A DNA stretch of 64,000 bases from Sanguibacter gelidistatuariae (GTDB lineage Bacteria; Actinomycetota; Actinomycetes; Actinomycetales; Cellulomonadaceae): assembly GCF_900096585.1 (NCBI RefSeq), contig NZ_FMYH01000004.1, positions 1-64,000 of the forward strand, read 5' to 3'. Shown in pieces: positions 38,900 through 46,326 of the stretch. Under the pieces are notes generated by a model. That model did no database searches and had not been told where the DNA came from. It worked only from the letters and a program-made list of their open reading frames with translations. The translations under genes and the position numbers were made by a program. Every line of letters starts with the position of its first letter. Position 1 is the first letter of the stretch.

Positions 38900-40606
38900 T
38901 CAGACGACCGGCAATGGTAACTCTTCGGCGACGGAAGCGCTGCCCGGGGTGGCGGCGGGCAGGCAGATGCGCACGGTCAGGCCGCCGCCGGGGGTCGACG
39001 CGGTGCTCACGGTCCCCTCGAGGCTGCCCACGATCGCGGCGACGATCGCCAGCCCGAGGCCCGATCCCCCCGAGGTGCGGTTGCGGGAGGAGTCCACCCG
39101 GTAGAACCGCTCGAAGATGCGCTCAGCGTCGGCGTCGGAGATGCCCGGCCCGTGGTCACGGACCTCGAGCACGGCGCACCGACGGCCGTCCGTGGTGACC
39201 TCACCGAGTGCGACCTCGACCGGGGAGCCGGTCGGGGTGTGCATCGCGACGTTGCCCACGAGGTTGGCGAATACCTGGCGGAGACGATCGTCGTCGCCGA
39301 TCACCAGGCACGGCCCCATCGGCGCACCGGGGGTGAGCGGCGCCAGGCGGACCGGGCGGGAGGGGTCGAGGGCGTGCAGGTCGCTCACGGCGTCGGCAGC
39401 CAGCACGGTCAGGTCGACGGGGACCCGTTGGATGGCGCGTCCTTCGTCGAGGCGAGCCAGGTGGAGCAGGTCCTCCACGAGGGTGCCCATGCGCTTGGCG
39501 GAGTCCTCGATCCGGCGCATGGTGTCGTCCATCGCCTCGGGTGTGGTCAGCGCCCCCATCCGGTAGAGCTCGCCGTACCCGCGGACGGTTGCCAGCGGGG
39601 TGCGCAGCTCGTGGCTCGCATCCGAGACGAAGCGGCGCATGCGCGCCTCGGATGCCTCGCGGGCCGCGAAGCCCTGCTCGATCTGGGACAGCATGACGTT
39701 GAGGGAGTGGGCGAGGCTGCCGACCTCGGTCGACAGGGGCCCCTGCGGGATGCGACGGCTCAGATCGCCCTCGGCGATCGCCGCGGCAGTGCGCTCGATG
39801 TCCCCGAGCGGGCGCAGCGAACGTCGCACCGCGAGGAGCCCGACGGCGGCCCCGACCACCGTGATCGCGAGGGCGCTGAGCAGCAGGATCTGCTTGATCT
39901 GTCCGACCGTGCTCTCGACCGTGGTCAGGGGCAGCGCGACGTAGACGTCCGCCACCTTGGTCCGGTTCACCTCGACCGACCCGGCGAGCACCCGCCACTG
40001 CGTCCCGGCGTCGCCGGCGCCGTGCACATCGACCGAGGAGGTCGTGAAGGGTCTCGTGGGGCGGTTGGCGTCGGTGAAGGTGTACGCGGTGATCTTCGGG
40101 ATGCCGTACTTCTCGATCGTCTGGGCCTGCACCTCGACGCGCGGCTCGTCGTTGACCGGGTAGATCGCGATGTAGAAGTCGCTCGGCAGGAGCTGAAGGA
40201 GCTGTTCAGAGTCGGTGTACTGGGTCAGCGTCTGGTTGAAGCGCTGCTGCGCGGCGGTCGTCAGCTGCGTGTCCAGCTGGTCGACGAGGAAGCGTGAGAG
40301 GACCGTCGTGGTCAGTACGACGGAGATGCCCAGACCCGCGAGCAGCACGAGCGTGACGATCCCCACGAGCCGCACCCGCAGCGGGGTGCGGACCCAGAAC
40401 GACCGGATCGGTCCGACGTGCTGGCCGCCGGCGTCCCCCGTCGTGGGCGGCTGCGGCGGTGGCGGGACTGCAGGGAGGCCGGCGCCCGCGCTGGCCTCCC
40501 AGGCGCCCTGCGGCGTCGTCGCACCTAGTTCTGACGGAGCCAGTTCTGAAGGAGCCGGTTCTGGGGGCGGCGGGACGGGTGGCAGGTGTCGGGAGGAGCT
40601 GCTCAC
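38900..40606 (-). CDS. Sensor histidine kinase of an OmpR-type two-component system
   Basis: 568 residues. A Pro-rich cytosolic N-terminus (residues 1-70, with 15-nt DNA repeats coding ELAPS), TM1 at about 80-99, an extracellular sensor domain of about 170 residues with no known fold, TM2, HAMP (VRRSLRPLGDIERTA), the H box FVSDASHELRTPLATVRGYGE (phospho-His), N box FANLVGNVAMHTP, and G boxes DHGPGIS and GGSGLGLAI. GTG start overlaps the regulator stop (GTGA), so both are made together. Resembles TcrY/PrrB-type kinases; signal unknown. Confidence 0.92.
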   Translation of the reverse strand: MSSSSRHLPPVPPPPEPAPSELAPSELGATTPQGAWEASAGAGLPAVPPPPQPPTTGDAGGQHVGPIRSFWVRTPLRVRLVGIVTLVLLAGLGISVVLTTTVLSRFLVDQLDTQLTTAAQQRFNQTLTQYTDSEQLLQLLPSDFYIAIYPVNDEPRVEVQAQTIEKYGIPKITAYTFTDANRPTRPFTTSSVDVHGAGDAGTQWRVLAGSVEVNRTKVADVYVALPLTTVESTVGQIKQILLLSALAITVVGAAVGLLAVRRSLRPLGDIERTAAAIAEGDLSRRIPQGPLSTEVGSLAHSLNVMLSQIEQGFAAREASEARMRRFVSDASHELRTPLATVRGYGELYRMGALTTPEAMDDTMRRIEDSAKRMGTLVEDLLHLARLDEGRAIQRVPVDLTVLAADAVSDLHALDPSRPVRLAPLTPGAPMGPCLVIGDDDRLRQVFANLVGNVAMHTPTGSPVEVALGEVTTDGRRCAVLEVRDHGPGISDADAERIFERFYRVDSSRNRTSGGSGLGLAIVAAIVGSLEGTVSTASTPGGGLTVRICLPAATPGSASVAEELPLPVV

Positions 40607-41331
40607 GTGGACTTCTTCGCCGCCGGTTGCCGCAGCATGTAGCCCACGCCGCGCTTGGTCGCGATGAGAGGTTCGGGCAGCGTGCCGTCGGGGAGCGGCG
40701 CGTTGTCGATCTTGCGGCGCAGGTAGGAGATGTAAGACTCGACGATGTTCGCGTCCCCACCCCAGTTGTACTGCCACACGTGGTCGAGGATCTGGGCCTT
40801 GGACAGCACCCGGCCGGGGTTGAGCATGAGGTAGCGCAGCAGCTTGAACTCGGTCGGGGACAGGTCGATGACCTGTCCGGCTCGGCGCACCTCGTGGGAG
40901 TCGTCGTCGAGCTCGAGGTCGGCGAAGCGCAGCACGGCGTCGTCGACCGGCGTGGGGTGGGTGCGGCGCAGCACCGCCCGGATCCGGGCGACGACCTCTT
41001 CGAGGCTGAACGGCTTGGTGACGTAGTCGTCGCCGCCCACGGTCAGTCCGGTGATCTTGTCCTGGGTGTCGTCGCGCGCGGTGAGGAACAGCACGGGCAT
41101 GTGCAGGCCCTTCTCGCGCAGTCTCCGGGTCACGGTGAACCCGTCCATGTCAGGCAGCATGACGTCGAGCACGATGAGGTCGGGCTTCGTGTCGCGGACA
41201 AGCTTGAGGGCGCTCATGCCGTCCTCGGCCGCGAAGACCTCGAACCCCGCGAAGCGCAGCGAGGTCGCGAGGAGTTCTCGGATGTTCGGCTCGTCATCGA
41301 CAACAACGAGGCGCGCTTCGGGTTCGGTCAT
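40603..41331 (-). CDS. OmpR-family response regulator
   Basis: 242 residues. Receiver domain with acidic pocket VDDEPN, phospho-acceptor Asp56 in IVLDVMLP, Thr in LTARDD and Lys in VTKPFS; C-terminal winged helix (DLSPTEFKLLRYLMLNPGRV, YLRRKID, GVGYML). Partner of the adjacent kinase; targets unknown. Confidence 0.94.
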   Translation of the reverse strand: MTEPEARLVVVDDEPNIRELLATSLRFAGFEVFAAEDGMSALKLVRDTKPDLIVLDVMLPDMDGFTVTRRLREKGLHMPVLFLTARDDTQDKITGLTVGGDDYVTKPFSLEEVVARIRAVLRRTHPTPVDDAVLRFADLELDDDSHEVRRAGQVIDLSPTEFKLLRYLMLNPGRVLSKAQILDHVWQYNWGGDANIVESYISYLRRKIDNAPLPDGTLPEPLIATKRGVGYMLRQPAAKKST

Positions 41332-41375
41332 GGATCCAGTGTGCGGCGTATTTCTGAGGATCGCCTGAGAGGCGG

Positions 41376-41409
41376 CTGGGTCGGCGCTGCGTGAGCAGCG
41401 TCGACCCAG
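41376..41409 (-). terminator. Hairpin after the NYN gene
   Basis: CTGGGTCGGCGCTGC (41376-41390) pairs with 41395-41409 over 15 nt with one wobble and a GTGA loop. It lies downstream of the NYN gene stop at 41451 and upstream of the regulator. Confidence 0.75.
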
Positions 41410-41450
41410 GAGGCGGCCGGACCGGCCGCGGTGCCACTGTGGCTCGGTGG

Positions 41451-42032
41451 TCAGATGTAGCGCAGCGGGTTGAACTCTTCGATCGGGATGATGCGCACGC
41501 GCGGCAGCGCCGTCGTGAACGCCCCGACGGCCTCTTCGAGGTCGTAGAACTGCAGCCCGCGCCCGCTGAGCTCGGCGAGCTTGCTGTTGACGAACTCCCG
41601 GAAGCACAGGATGCCGACCCGGCGCGTGCCGTCCAGCAGTGCCTCGACCTGGGGCAGGAAGTCGCCGTCGTGGCTCGCGAGCAGCACGTCGCCGTCGACG
41701 TCGGCGATGGCCTCGAGGGTGCGCTGGATACCCATGTCCACGACCTTCTCGTGGCTGGCACCGGCGAGCGGGATCGGGCGGTAGCCCATGGCGAGCAGCG
41801 CCTGCACGAAGGGCATGGGCATCTGGCCGGAGGACGCGTTGAGGAAGAAGAGCGGGTTGACGGGCTGGTTGTCCCAGACCGCACTGGCGAACTCTGCGAT
41901 GCGGTCCCACCGGGGTCGTTCCTCGGGGCTGGGCCGGTGGCCCAGGACGTTCATCCCGAGGGTCGCGTCGATGTTCTCACCGTCGACGAGCAGGTACGTG
42001 GGGCGCTGAGCGCGTGAATCTGAGCCGGACAT
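41451..42032 (-). CDS. NYN domain protein (LabA/DUF88-like, PIN-type fold)
   Basis: 193 residues. YLLVDGENID at the N-terminus and VLLASHDGDFLPQVEALL in the middle supply the conserved Asp residues of NYN nucleases; GMGIQRTLEAI-like D (VVDMGIQ) completes the site. Probably a metal-dependent ribonuclease; target unknown. The ATG at 42032 follows TAGAGT by 6 nt; GGAG sits too close to serve as a normal Shine-Dalgarno. Confidence 0.85.
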   Translation of the reverse strand: MSGSDSRAQRPTYLLVDGENIDATLGMNVLGHRPSPEERPRWDRIAEFASAVWDNQPVNPLFFLNASSGQMPMPFVQALLAMGYRPIPLAGASHEKVVDMGIQRTLEAIADVDGDVLLASHDGDFLPQVEALLDGTRRVGILCFREFVNSKLAELSGRGLQFYDLEEAVGAFTTALPRVRIIPIEEFNPLRYI

Positions 42033-42038
42033 GGCTCC

Positions 42039-42044
42039 ACTCTA
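42039..42044 (-). promoter_or_regulatory. Candidate -10 box for leaderless NYN mRNA
   Basis: TAGAGT on the minus strand ends 6 nt before the ATG at 42032. Confidence 0.5.
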
Positions 42045-42224
42045 GGGTGTATCCGCCGTGTGGAGCCCAGACCGCGGCCGCCCACGGGGATATGTCCGGT
42101 CGGTATTTGGGCGTTGTGGCCGCGGGGACGTACCGTTCGGAGATGAACTCGCCGTGAGGCGAGCGGTCGCCACCGTCGTTGACCGTCGATTCTCCCTCCC
42201 TCCAAGCACTCCAAGGACGATGAG

Positions 42225-42950
42225 ATGACGTCAACTGACGTGACGGTGATCCAGAGCTCTGCTGACCTCCCGCTCGGTTCGCTCGGTGACCAGCTCGCCG
42301 ACGCCGGGCTGCGCGTGCGCGTCGTGCGCGCCGACCAGGACGAGCCGCTCCCCGCAGCCGATGGCCTCGGCGCCGCTCTGATCGTGCTCGACGGCCGGAT
42401 GTCGCCCTACGACGACGCGGCCACCCCCTGGCTGGCCCCGCTGCGTGAGCTCGTGCTCGCAGCCGCGACGGCGGGCGTGCCCACCCTGGCCATCGGCCTG
42501 GGTGCCCAGCTCCTCGCCGTCGCCGGCGGCGGACAGGTCACGGTCGACGCCCCGCCCGGGCCCGAGACCGGACCGGTTCGCGTCTTCTGGCGCCCGGAGG
42601 CGATGACCGACCCGGTCCTGGGCGACCTCGCCCGGTCCGTGGCGCAGGCCGGAGAACGGGCGAGCCTCGTCCCCTCGATGCACGCCCACGCGGTCAGTGA
42701 GCTGCCCGACGGCGCGCTCTGGCTCGCGTCGTCGAACATGTATCCCTTCCATGCCTTCCGGGTCGGCTCGGCGCTCGGCGTCCAGTTCCGCGCTGAGACG
42801 TCCGCCGACGTGCTGGCGAGCTGGCTCGAGGTCGAGGACCTGGCCGGTGGCGCCGACGTGCGCGAGACCGCCGAACGGATGGCCCGGACCGGCCAGGCGG
42901 TCGTGGCCGGCCTCGTCGCCGCCGTCCGCGCGCCCCTCGCCCTGGTGTAG
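42225..42950 (+). CDS. Class I glutamine amidotransferase-fold protein lacking catalytic Cys and His
   Basis: 241 residues with the class I amidotransferase outline: IVLDGRMSPYD, then the nucleophile elbow reads AIGLGAQLLA, with Gly91 where the catalytic Cys of CLGAQ should be, and QFRAE near 187-191, with Arg189 in place of the His of QFHPE; Glu191 remains. Each change is one nucleotide from the usual codon (TGC to GGC, CAC to CGC), while the frame is intact. It is probably a pseudoenzyme with a binding or regulatory role, or a recently inactivated gene. ATG at 42225 after AAGGA. Confidence 0.85.
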   Translation: MTSTDVTVIQSSADLPLGSLGDQLADAGLRVRVVRADQDEPLPAADGLGAALIVLDGRMSPYDDAATPWLAPLRELVLAAATAGVPTLAIGLGAQLLAVAGGGQVTVDAPPGPETGPVRVFWRPEAMTDPVLGDLARSVAQAGERASLVPSMHAHAVSELPDGALWLASSNMYPFHAFRVGSALGVQFRAETSADVLASWLEVEDLAGGADVRETAERMARTGQAVVAGLVAAVRAPLALV

Positions 42951-42953
42951 CCC

Positions 42954-42999
42954 GGCCTCAAAAACACCGCACCAAAACACGGCCTCAAAAACACCGCTG
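42954..42999. repeat. Direct repeat flanking palindrome C
   Basis: GGCCTCAAAAACACCGC occurs at 42954-42970 and 42983-42999, 29 nt apart. The second copy's last bases are the first bases of palindrome C. Confidence 0.85.
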
Positions 43000-43059
43000 A
43001 GTGCGGTCGAATGGCTGGACAGATCGGACATCTGGCAGCCATTCGACCGCACTCAGCGG
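42994..43059. repeat. 66-nt palindromic element, copy C (best conserved)
   Basis: A perfect 24-bp stem (42994-43017 with 43036-43059). The 18-nt loop itself holds CAGAT/ATCTG. The stem is followed by TTTT on the plus strand and by GTGTTTTTG on the minus strand, so both sides look like intrinsic terminators. Between the converging amidotransferase-like gene and pspA. Confidence 0.93.
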
Positions 43060-43135
43060 TTTTGAGCTTGCTCGGCGGGAGCTTGAGCCCGGCGGGCGGA
43101 TGCCGGCCTGGCGGCGGGATGGCGGCCTGGCGGAG

Positions 43136-43909
43136 TCAGGCCTGCTCGATCGCGGGGGTGACCGGGGTCGGGGTGATCTGCGGGGCGCCCGCGGAGCTGC
43201 CCGTCTTGAGCGCGGCGAGGCGCGCCTCGATCTCGATCTGTGCGCTGCTCGCCTCGAGGTCCTCGAACTGGGCGTCGAGGGACGACGCCGCGACCTCGGC
43301 CTGGCCGATCGCCTTGGCCTCCTCGCGGCGCACCTTGTCCTCGAAGCGGGAGATCTCGCTCGTGGGGTCCAGGACGTTGATCGAGTTGAGCGCACCCTGC
43401 ACGGACTGCTGCGCCTCGGCGGTCTTGGACCGGGCGACGAGGGAGTCGCGACGCGACTTGAGGTCGCCCAGCTTGTCCTTCATCTGCGCGAGACCGGACT
43501 TGAGCTTGTCGACCGTCTCTCGCTGGGAGGTGATGAGCGGCTCGGCCTGACGCACCTCGGTCTCGGCGCCGATCTGCTTCTGGAGCGCGATCTTGGCGAG
43601 GTTGTCGAACTTGTCGGCGTCGGCCGTGTTTCCCGCCTCCCGCAGCTGGTCGGCGCGCTGGGAGGCGGCCACCGCCTTGGTGCCCCAGTCCTGGACCGCC
43701 GTGACATCCTCGTTGTAGTCCTGCTCGGCGAGGCGCAGGTTGCCGATGGTCAGCGCGACGGCGTCCTCGGCCTCGGCGATGTTGTTGGTGTAGTCGCGGA
43801 TGAGCTGGTCCAGCATCTTCTGCGGGTCTTCGGCGCCGTCGAGGAGGGCGTTGATGTTCGCCTTCGCGAGCTGGGCGACGCGTCCGAAGATGCTCTGCTT
43901 CTGTGCCAT
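43136..43909 (-). CDS. pspA: PspA/IM30 family membrane-stress protein
   Basis: 257 residues, almost fully helical coiled coil (about 20-225), with the family N-terminus SIFGRVAQLAKANINALLDGAEDPQKMLDQLIRDY. PspA/Vipp1 proteins polymerise on damaged membranes. The downstream-strand neighbour encodes a TPM-domain membrane protein, a pairing seen in other actinobacteria. AAAGG precedes the ATG at 43909. The C-terminal tail (TGSSAGAPQITPTPVTPA) is disordered. Confidence 0.9.
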   Translation of the reverse strand: MAQKQSIFGRVAQLAKANINALLDGAEDPQKMLDQLIRDYTNNIAEAEDAVALTIGNLRLAEQDYNEDVTAVQDWGTKAVAASQRADQLREAGNTADADKFDNLAKIALQKQIGAETEVRQAEPLITSQRETVDKLKSGLAQMKDKLGDLKSRRDSLVARSKTAEAQQSVQGALNSINVLDPTSEISRFEDKVRREEAKAIGQAEVAASSLDAQFEDLEASSAQIEIEARLAALKTGSSAGAPQITPTPVTPAIEQA

Positions 43910-44039
43910 GGGAGTGCCTTTCTTCTGGTGTGCGCCCGTCGAGCTGACGATCCGCGTGTGGGCTGTTTCACGTGGATCGAGAAGTGGTCGAGGCCGGGAC
44001 CTCGTGTCTGGAGCTGGTGCTGTCGCACCTAGGTCGCGG

Positions 44040-46031
44040 TCAGAACCTGCCACCTCGGCTGCGGGTTCCTCGGCTGCCACCGCTCCGGCCGCCGCCGCCC
44101 CCGCCGAAGCCGCCACCACGAGACCCGCCGCCGAAGCCGCCGCCCCCGCCGAAGCCGCCCCCTCCGCGCAGGATCGAGTCGATGAGGATGCCGCCGAGCA
44201 CCATGCCGCCGATATTCGACCCGCCTCCACCACCGCCGCCGCGCTGCTGGTTCTCCCAGTTCTGCACGTCTGACTGGGCCAGCTGCTGGGCGGACTGGAC
44301 GAGCTGCTCGCAGCGGCGGGTGGCGTCTAGCGCCGCGACCGGGTCGGAGGCCTCGAGCGAACGCGCATCCCCGAGCAGGCGAATCGCCTCGGACAGCCGG
44401 GTGCGTGCTTCGGGTCCGACGGCCCCTTTGCGTGTGTCGATGAAGTCGTTGACCGCACGGATCTGCGACTCGGCCCGGCCCAGGCCCTCCCGCAGCAGCG
44501 CCGCAGCCCGGGTCTGCTGCTCGGCGACCTCTCGCGAGGGTGCGAGGGCGGAGTCCAGGCTCGCCTCGGCGTCGGCCAGGGCGGCGAGAGCCGCGAGTGG
44601 ATCGCCTCCGGTGCGGGCGCCCTGGGCTGCCGCGATGACCTGTTGCGCCCGGGCCGCGGCATCGGTCACAGCAGGGTCCCCCGCACCGATCGTGCGCGCG
44701 TCGGCGAGGTCGGACTGGATCGAGGCGAGTGCGGCGTCGAGGCGCGGTGCGGCCGTGGCGAGGTCGCTGCTGGCGCGGTCCACGGCGTCGAGCAGCGTGA
44801 CCGCCTGCCCGACGGCGTGGGTCGCGGCCCGTAGCTGGGCGACGGCGGACGCGCGGTCACCGGAGGCGACGTCCGCCTCGCCGGCAGCCACGGCCTGAGC
44901 CGCGGCGTCGAGCAGCTGGGTCGCCTGGTCGGGATTGGTCGAGACGGACGCGAGCGCGGTGGCCGGGTAGGTGAGGGCGAGGCCGGTCAGCGCGGCGCGG
45001 GCCCCCTCGATGCGGGCGCGGACGGTCGGTATGTCGCGCCCGGCCGCGGCCAGCAGGTCCGGGGCCTTGGCCTGGAGGTCGCGCAGGTCGTCGAAGGGTT
45101 TGGAGCTGGTGGCCAGGGCGGCGTCGACGTCGGAGCAGATCGTGATGATCTCGGCCATCATCAGCCGGGCCTGGGGCTCGGCCTCGGGGGTCTCGTCGTC
45201 GAGCTGCTGGCGAAGGCTGAATGCCCTGGTCACGCGCTGTTTGGACTGCTCGAGCGTGGCGGCGAAGTCCTTCGTCGCCTCATCACCGAACTGGGCCTGG
45301 GCGAAGCCGAGCTCCTGCTCCGCGGTCTTGAGCTCGTCGTCGATCGCGACGAGCGCGCTGCTCGCGCGGCGGTTGAGGTCGACGGTCGAGAGGGTCGAGA
45401 GCTGGCCTTCGGCCGGGTTGCCTGCCGAGGCGCGCCTGCGGCTCGACCGCCACAGGATGACGGCCACGATCACGAGGACGACCAGACCGCCGATCAGCAG
45501 GACGGTGAAGGCGCTCGTGCCGCCCCCGCCGCCGAGAGCGCCGCGCATGGAGTCCGCGCCGGCGATCGCCGCGCCGTCCCAGTCCTTGACGGCAAGCTTC
45601 TCCTCCACGGCGCGGGAGATGGAGTCGAACTGGGCGTCGGTGATCGGGGCGTCGAGGTCGATCACGAGCCCGTAGCGGTGGTCGTCGGTCGCGACGGCGA
45701 GGAGGGCGTCGTCGACCCCCATGCCGGAGAGCTTGTAGGTCTGGTTGGCCCAGTCTTCGCCGCTGAGCCCGTCGAAGGTGTCGACGTAGACGACAAAGAG
45801 CTGCATGTCCGTGTTCCCGCGCAGCTTGTCCAGCGCGGCCTGGACAGCGGAGGTGTCGGTGAGCGCGCCGGCCGGGTCGGTGATCTCACCCGGGACGTTC
45901 ATCGGGGCCTGCGCGTGGGCGGACGGGGCGCCAGCCGCAAGGAGGCCGACGAGCAGCGCGCAACTCAGCAGTGCCCCTGCGAACAGGCGCATGAGCAGGG
46001 ACTTCTTTGTCGGGGACGAGCGAATGAGCAC
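44040..46031 (-). CDS. TPM-domain membrane protein with Gly-rich C-terminus
   Basis: 663 residues. Signal peptide with cleavage after SAHA (residue 40), extracellular TPM domain (about 45-175; ITDPAGALTD, DDALLAVATDDHRYGLVI), a transmembrane helix at about 190-212, a long Ala-rich cytosolic coiled region (about 225-600), and a Gly/Arg/Ser tail (GGGFGGGSRGGG). TPM domains were described as phosphatases or membrane-repair factors. Next to pspA, so envelope-stress function is likely. The GTG at 46031 has GAGGA upstream and gives a proper signal peptide. Confidence 0.85.
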   Translation of the reverse strand: MLIRSSPTKKSLLMRLFAGALLSCALLVGLLAAGAPSAHAQAPMNVPGEITDPAGALTDTSAVQAALDKLRGNTDMQLFVVYVDTFDGLSGEDWANQTYKLSGMGVDDALLAVATDDHRYGLVIDLDAPITDAQFDSISRAVEEKLAVKDWDGAAIAGADSMRGALGGGGGTSAFTVLLIGGLVVLVIVAVILWRSSRRRASAGNPAEGQLSTLSTVDLNRRASSALVAIDDELKTAEQELGFAQAQFGDEATKDFAATLEQSKQRVTRAFSLRQQLDDETPEAEPQARLMMAEIITICSDVDAALATSSKPFDDLRDLQAKAPDLLAAAGRDIPTVRARIEGARAALTGLALTYPATALASVSTNPDQATQLLDAAAQAVAAGEADVASGDRASAVAQLRAATHAVGQAVTLLDAVDRASSDLATAAPRLDAALASIQSDLADARTIGAGDPAVTDAAARAQQVIAAAQGARTGGDPLAALAALADAEASLDSALAPSREVAEQQTRAAALLREGLGRAESQIRAVNDFIDTRKGAVGPEARTRLSEAIRLLGDARSLEASDPVAALDATRRCEQLVQSAQQLAQSDVQNWENQQRGGGGGGGSNIGGMVLGGILIDSILRGGGGFGGGGGFGGGSRGGGFGGGGGGRSGGSRGTRSRGGRF

Positions 46032-46142
46032 ACTGCGATCCTCAACCACCCCGGTCCAAAGCGCCACCCGCACGGACGTTTCACCCGCCCGGTCCCGCCC
46101 GTACGGTGCCGGCAGCGAGTGCCCGACGCCGGTCCCGTCGCC

Positions 46143-46237
46143 GAACTCGTGAATCGCCCCGCGAACTCGTGAGCCACGGCCGTCTCTCACCGCGCGAGCG
46201 CCCTAGCTCACGAGTTCGACGGTCCGTTCACGAGTTC
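46143..46237. repeat. 95-nt nested palindrome, family 2 copy G
   Basis: Forward units start at 46143 (GAACTCGTGAATCG) and 46163 (GAACTCGTGAGCCA); inverted units end at 46217 and 46237. Offsets of 20 nt, a 29-nt centre and a 95-nt total are the same as copy F. It lies upstream of the TPM gene and downstream of the XPB helicase gene. Confidence 0.88.
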
Positions 46238-46302
46238 GAGGGGGGAGGGGGCGAGGGGAGGGGGACCGCAAGAGGGGAGGGGGGAGGGGTGCAGAGGGGG
46301 CA
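46238..46302. other. G-tract cluster (plus strand) / C-rich RNA (minus strand)
   Basis: At least eight runs of 4-6 G separated by 1-8 nt. The plus strand could form G-quadruplexes; the helicase mRNA (minus) would be C-rich and G-poor here, as Rho-loading sites are. It starts exactly where palindrome G ends. Confidence 0.6.
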
Positions 46303-46326
46303 GTGCCGGCGGAGCTCGCGCCGCCG

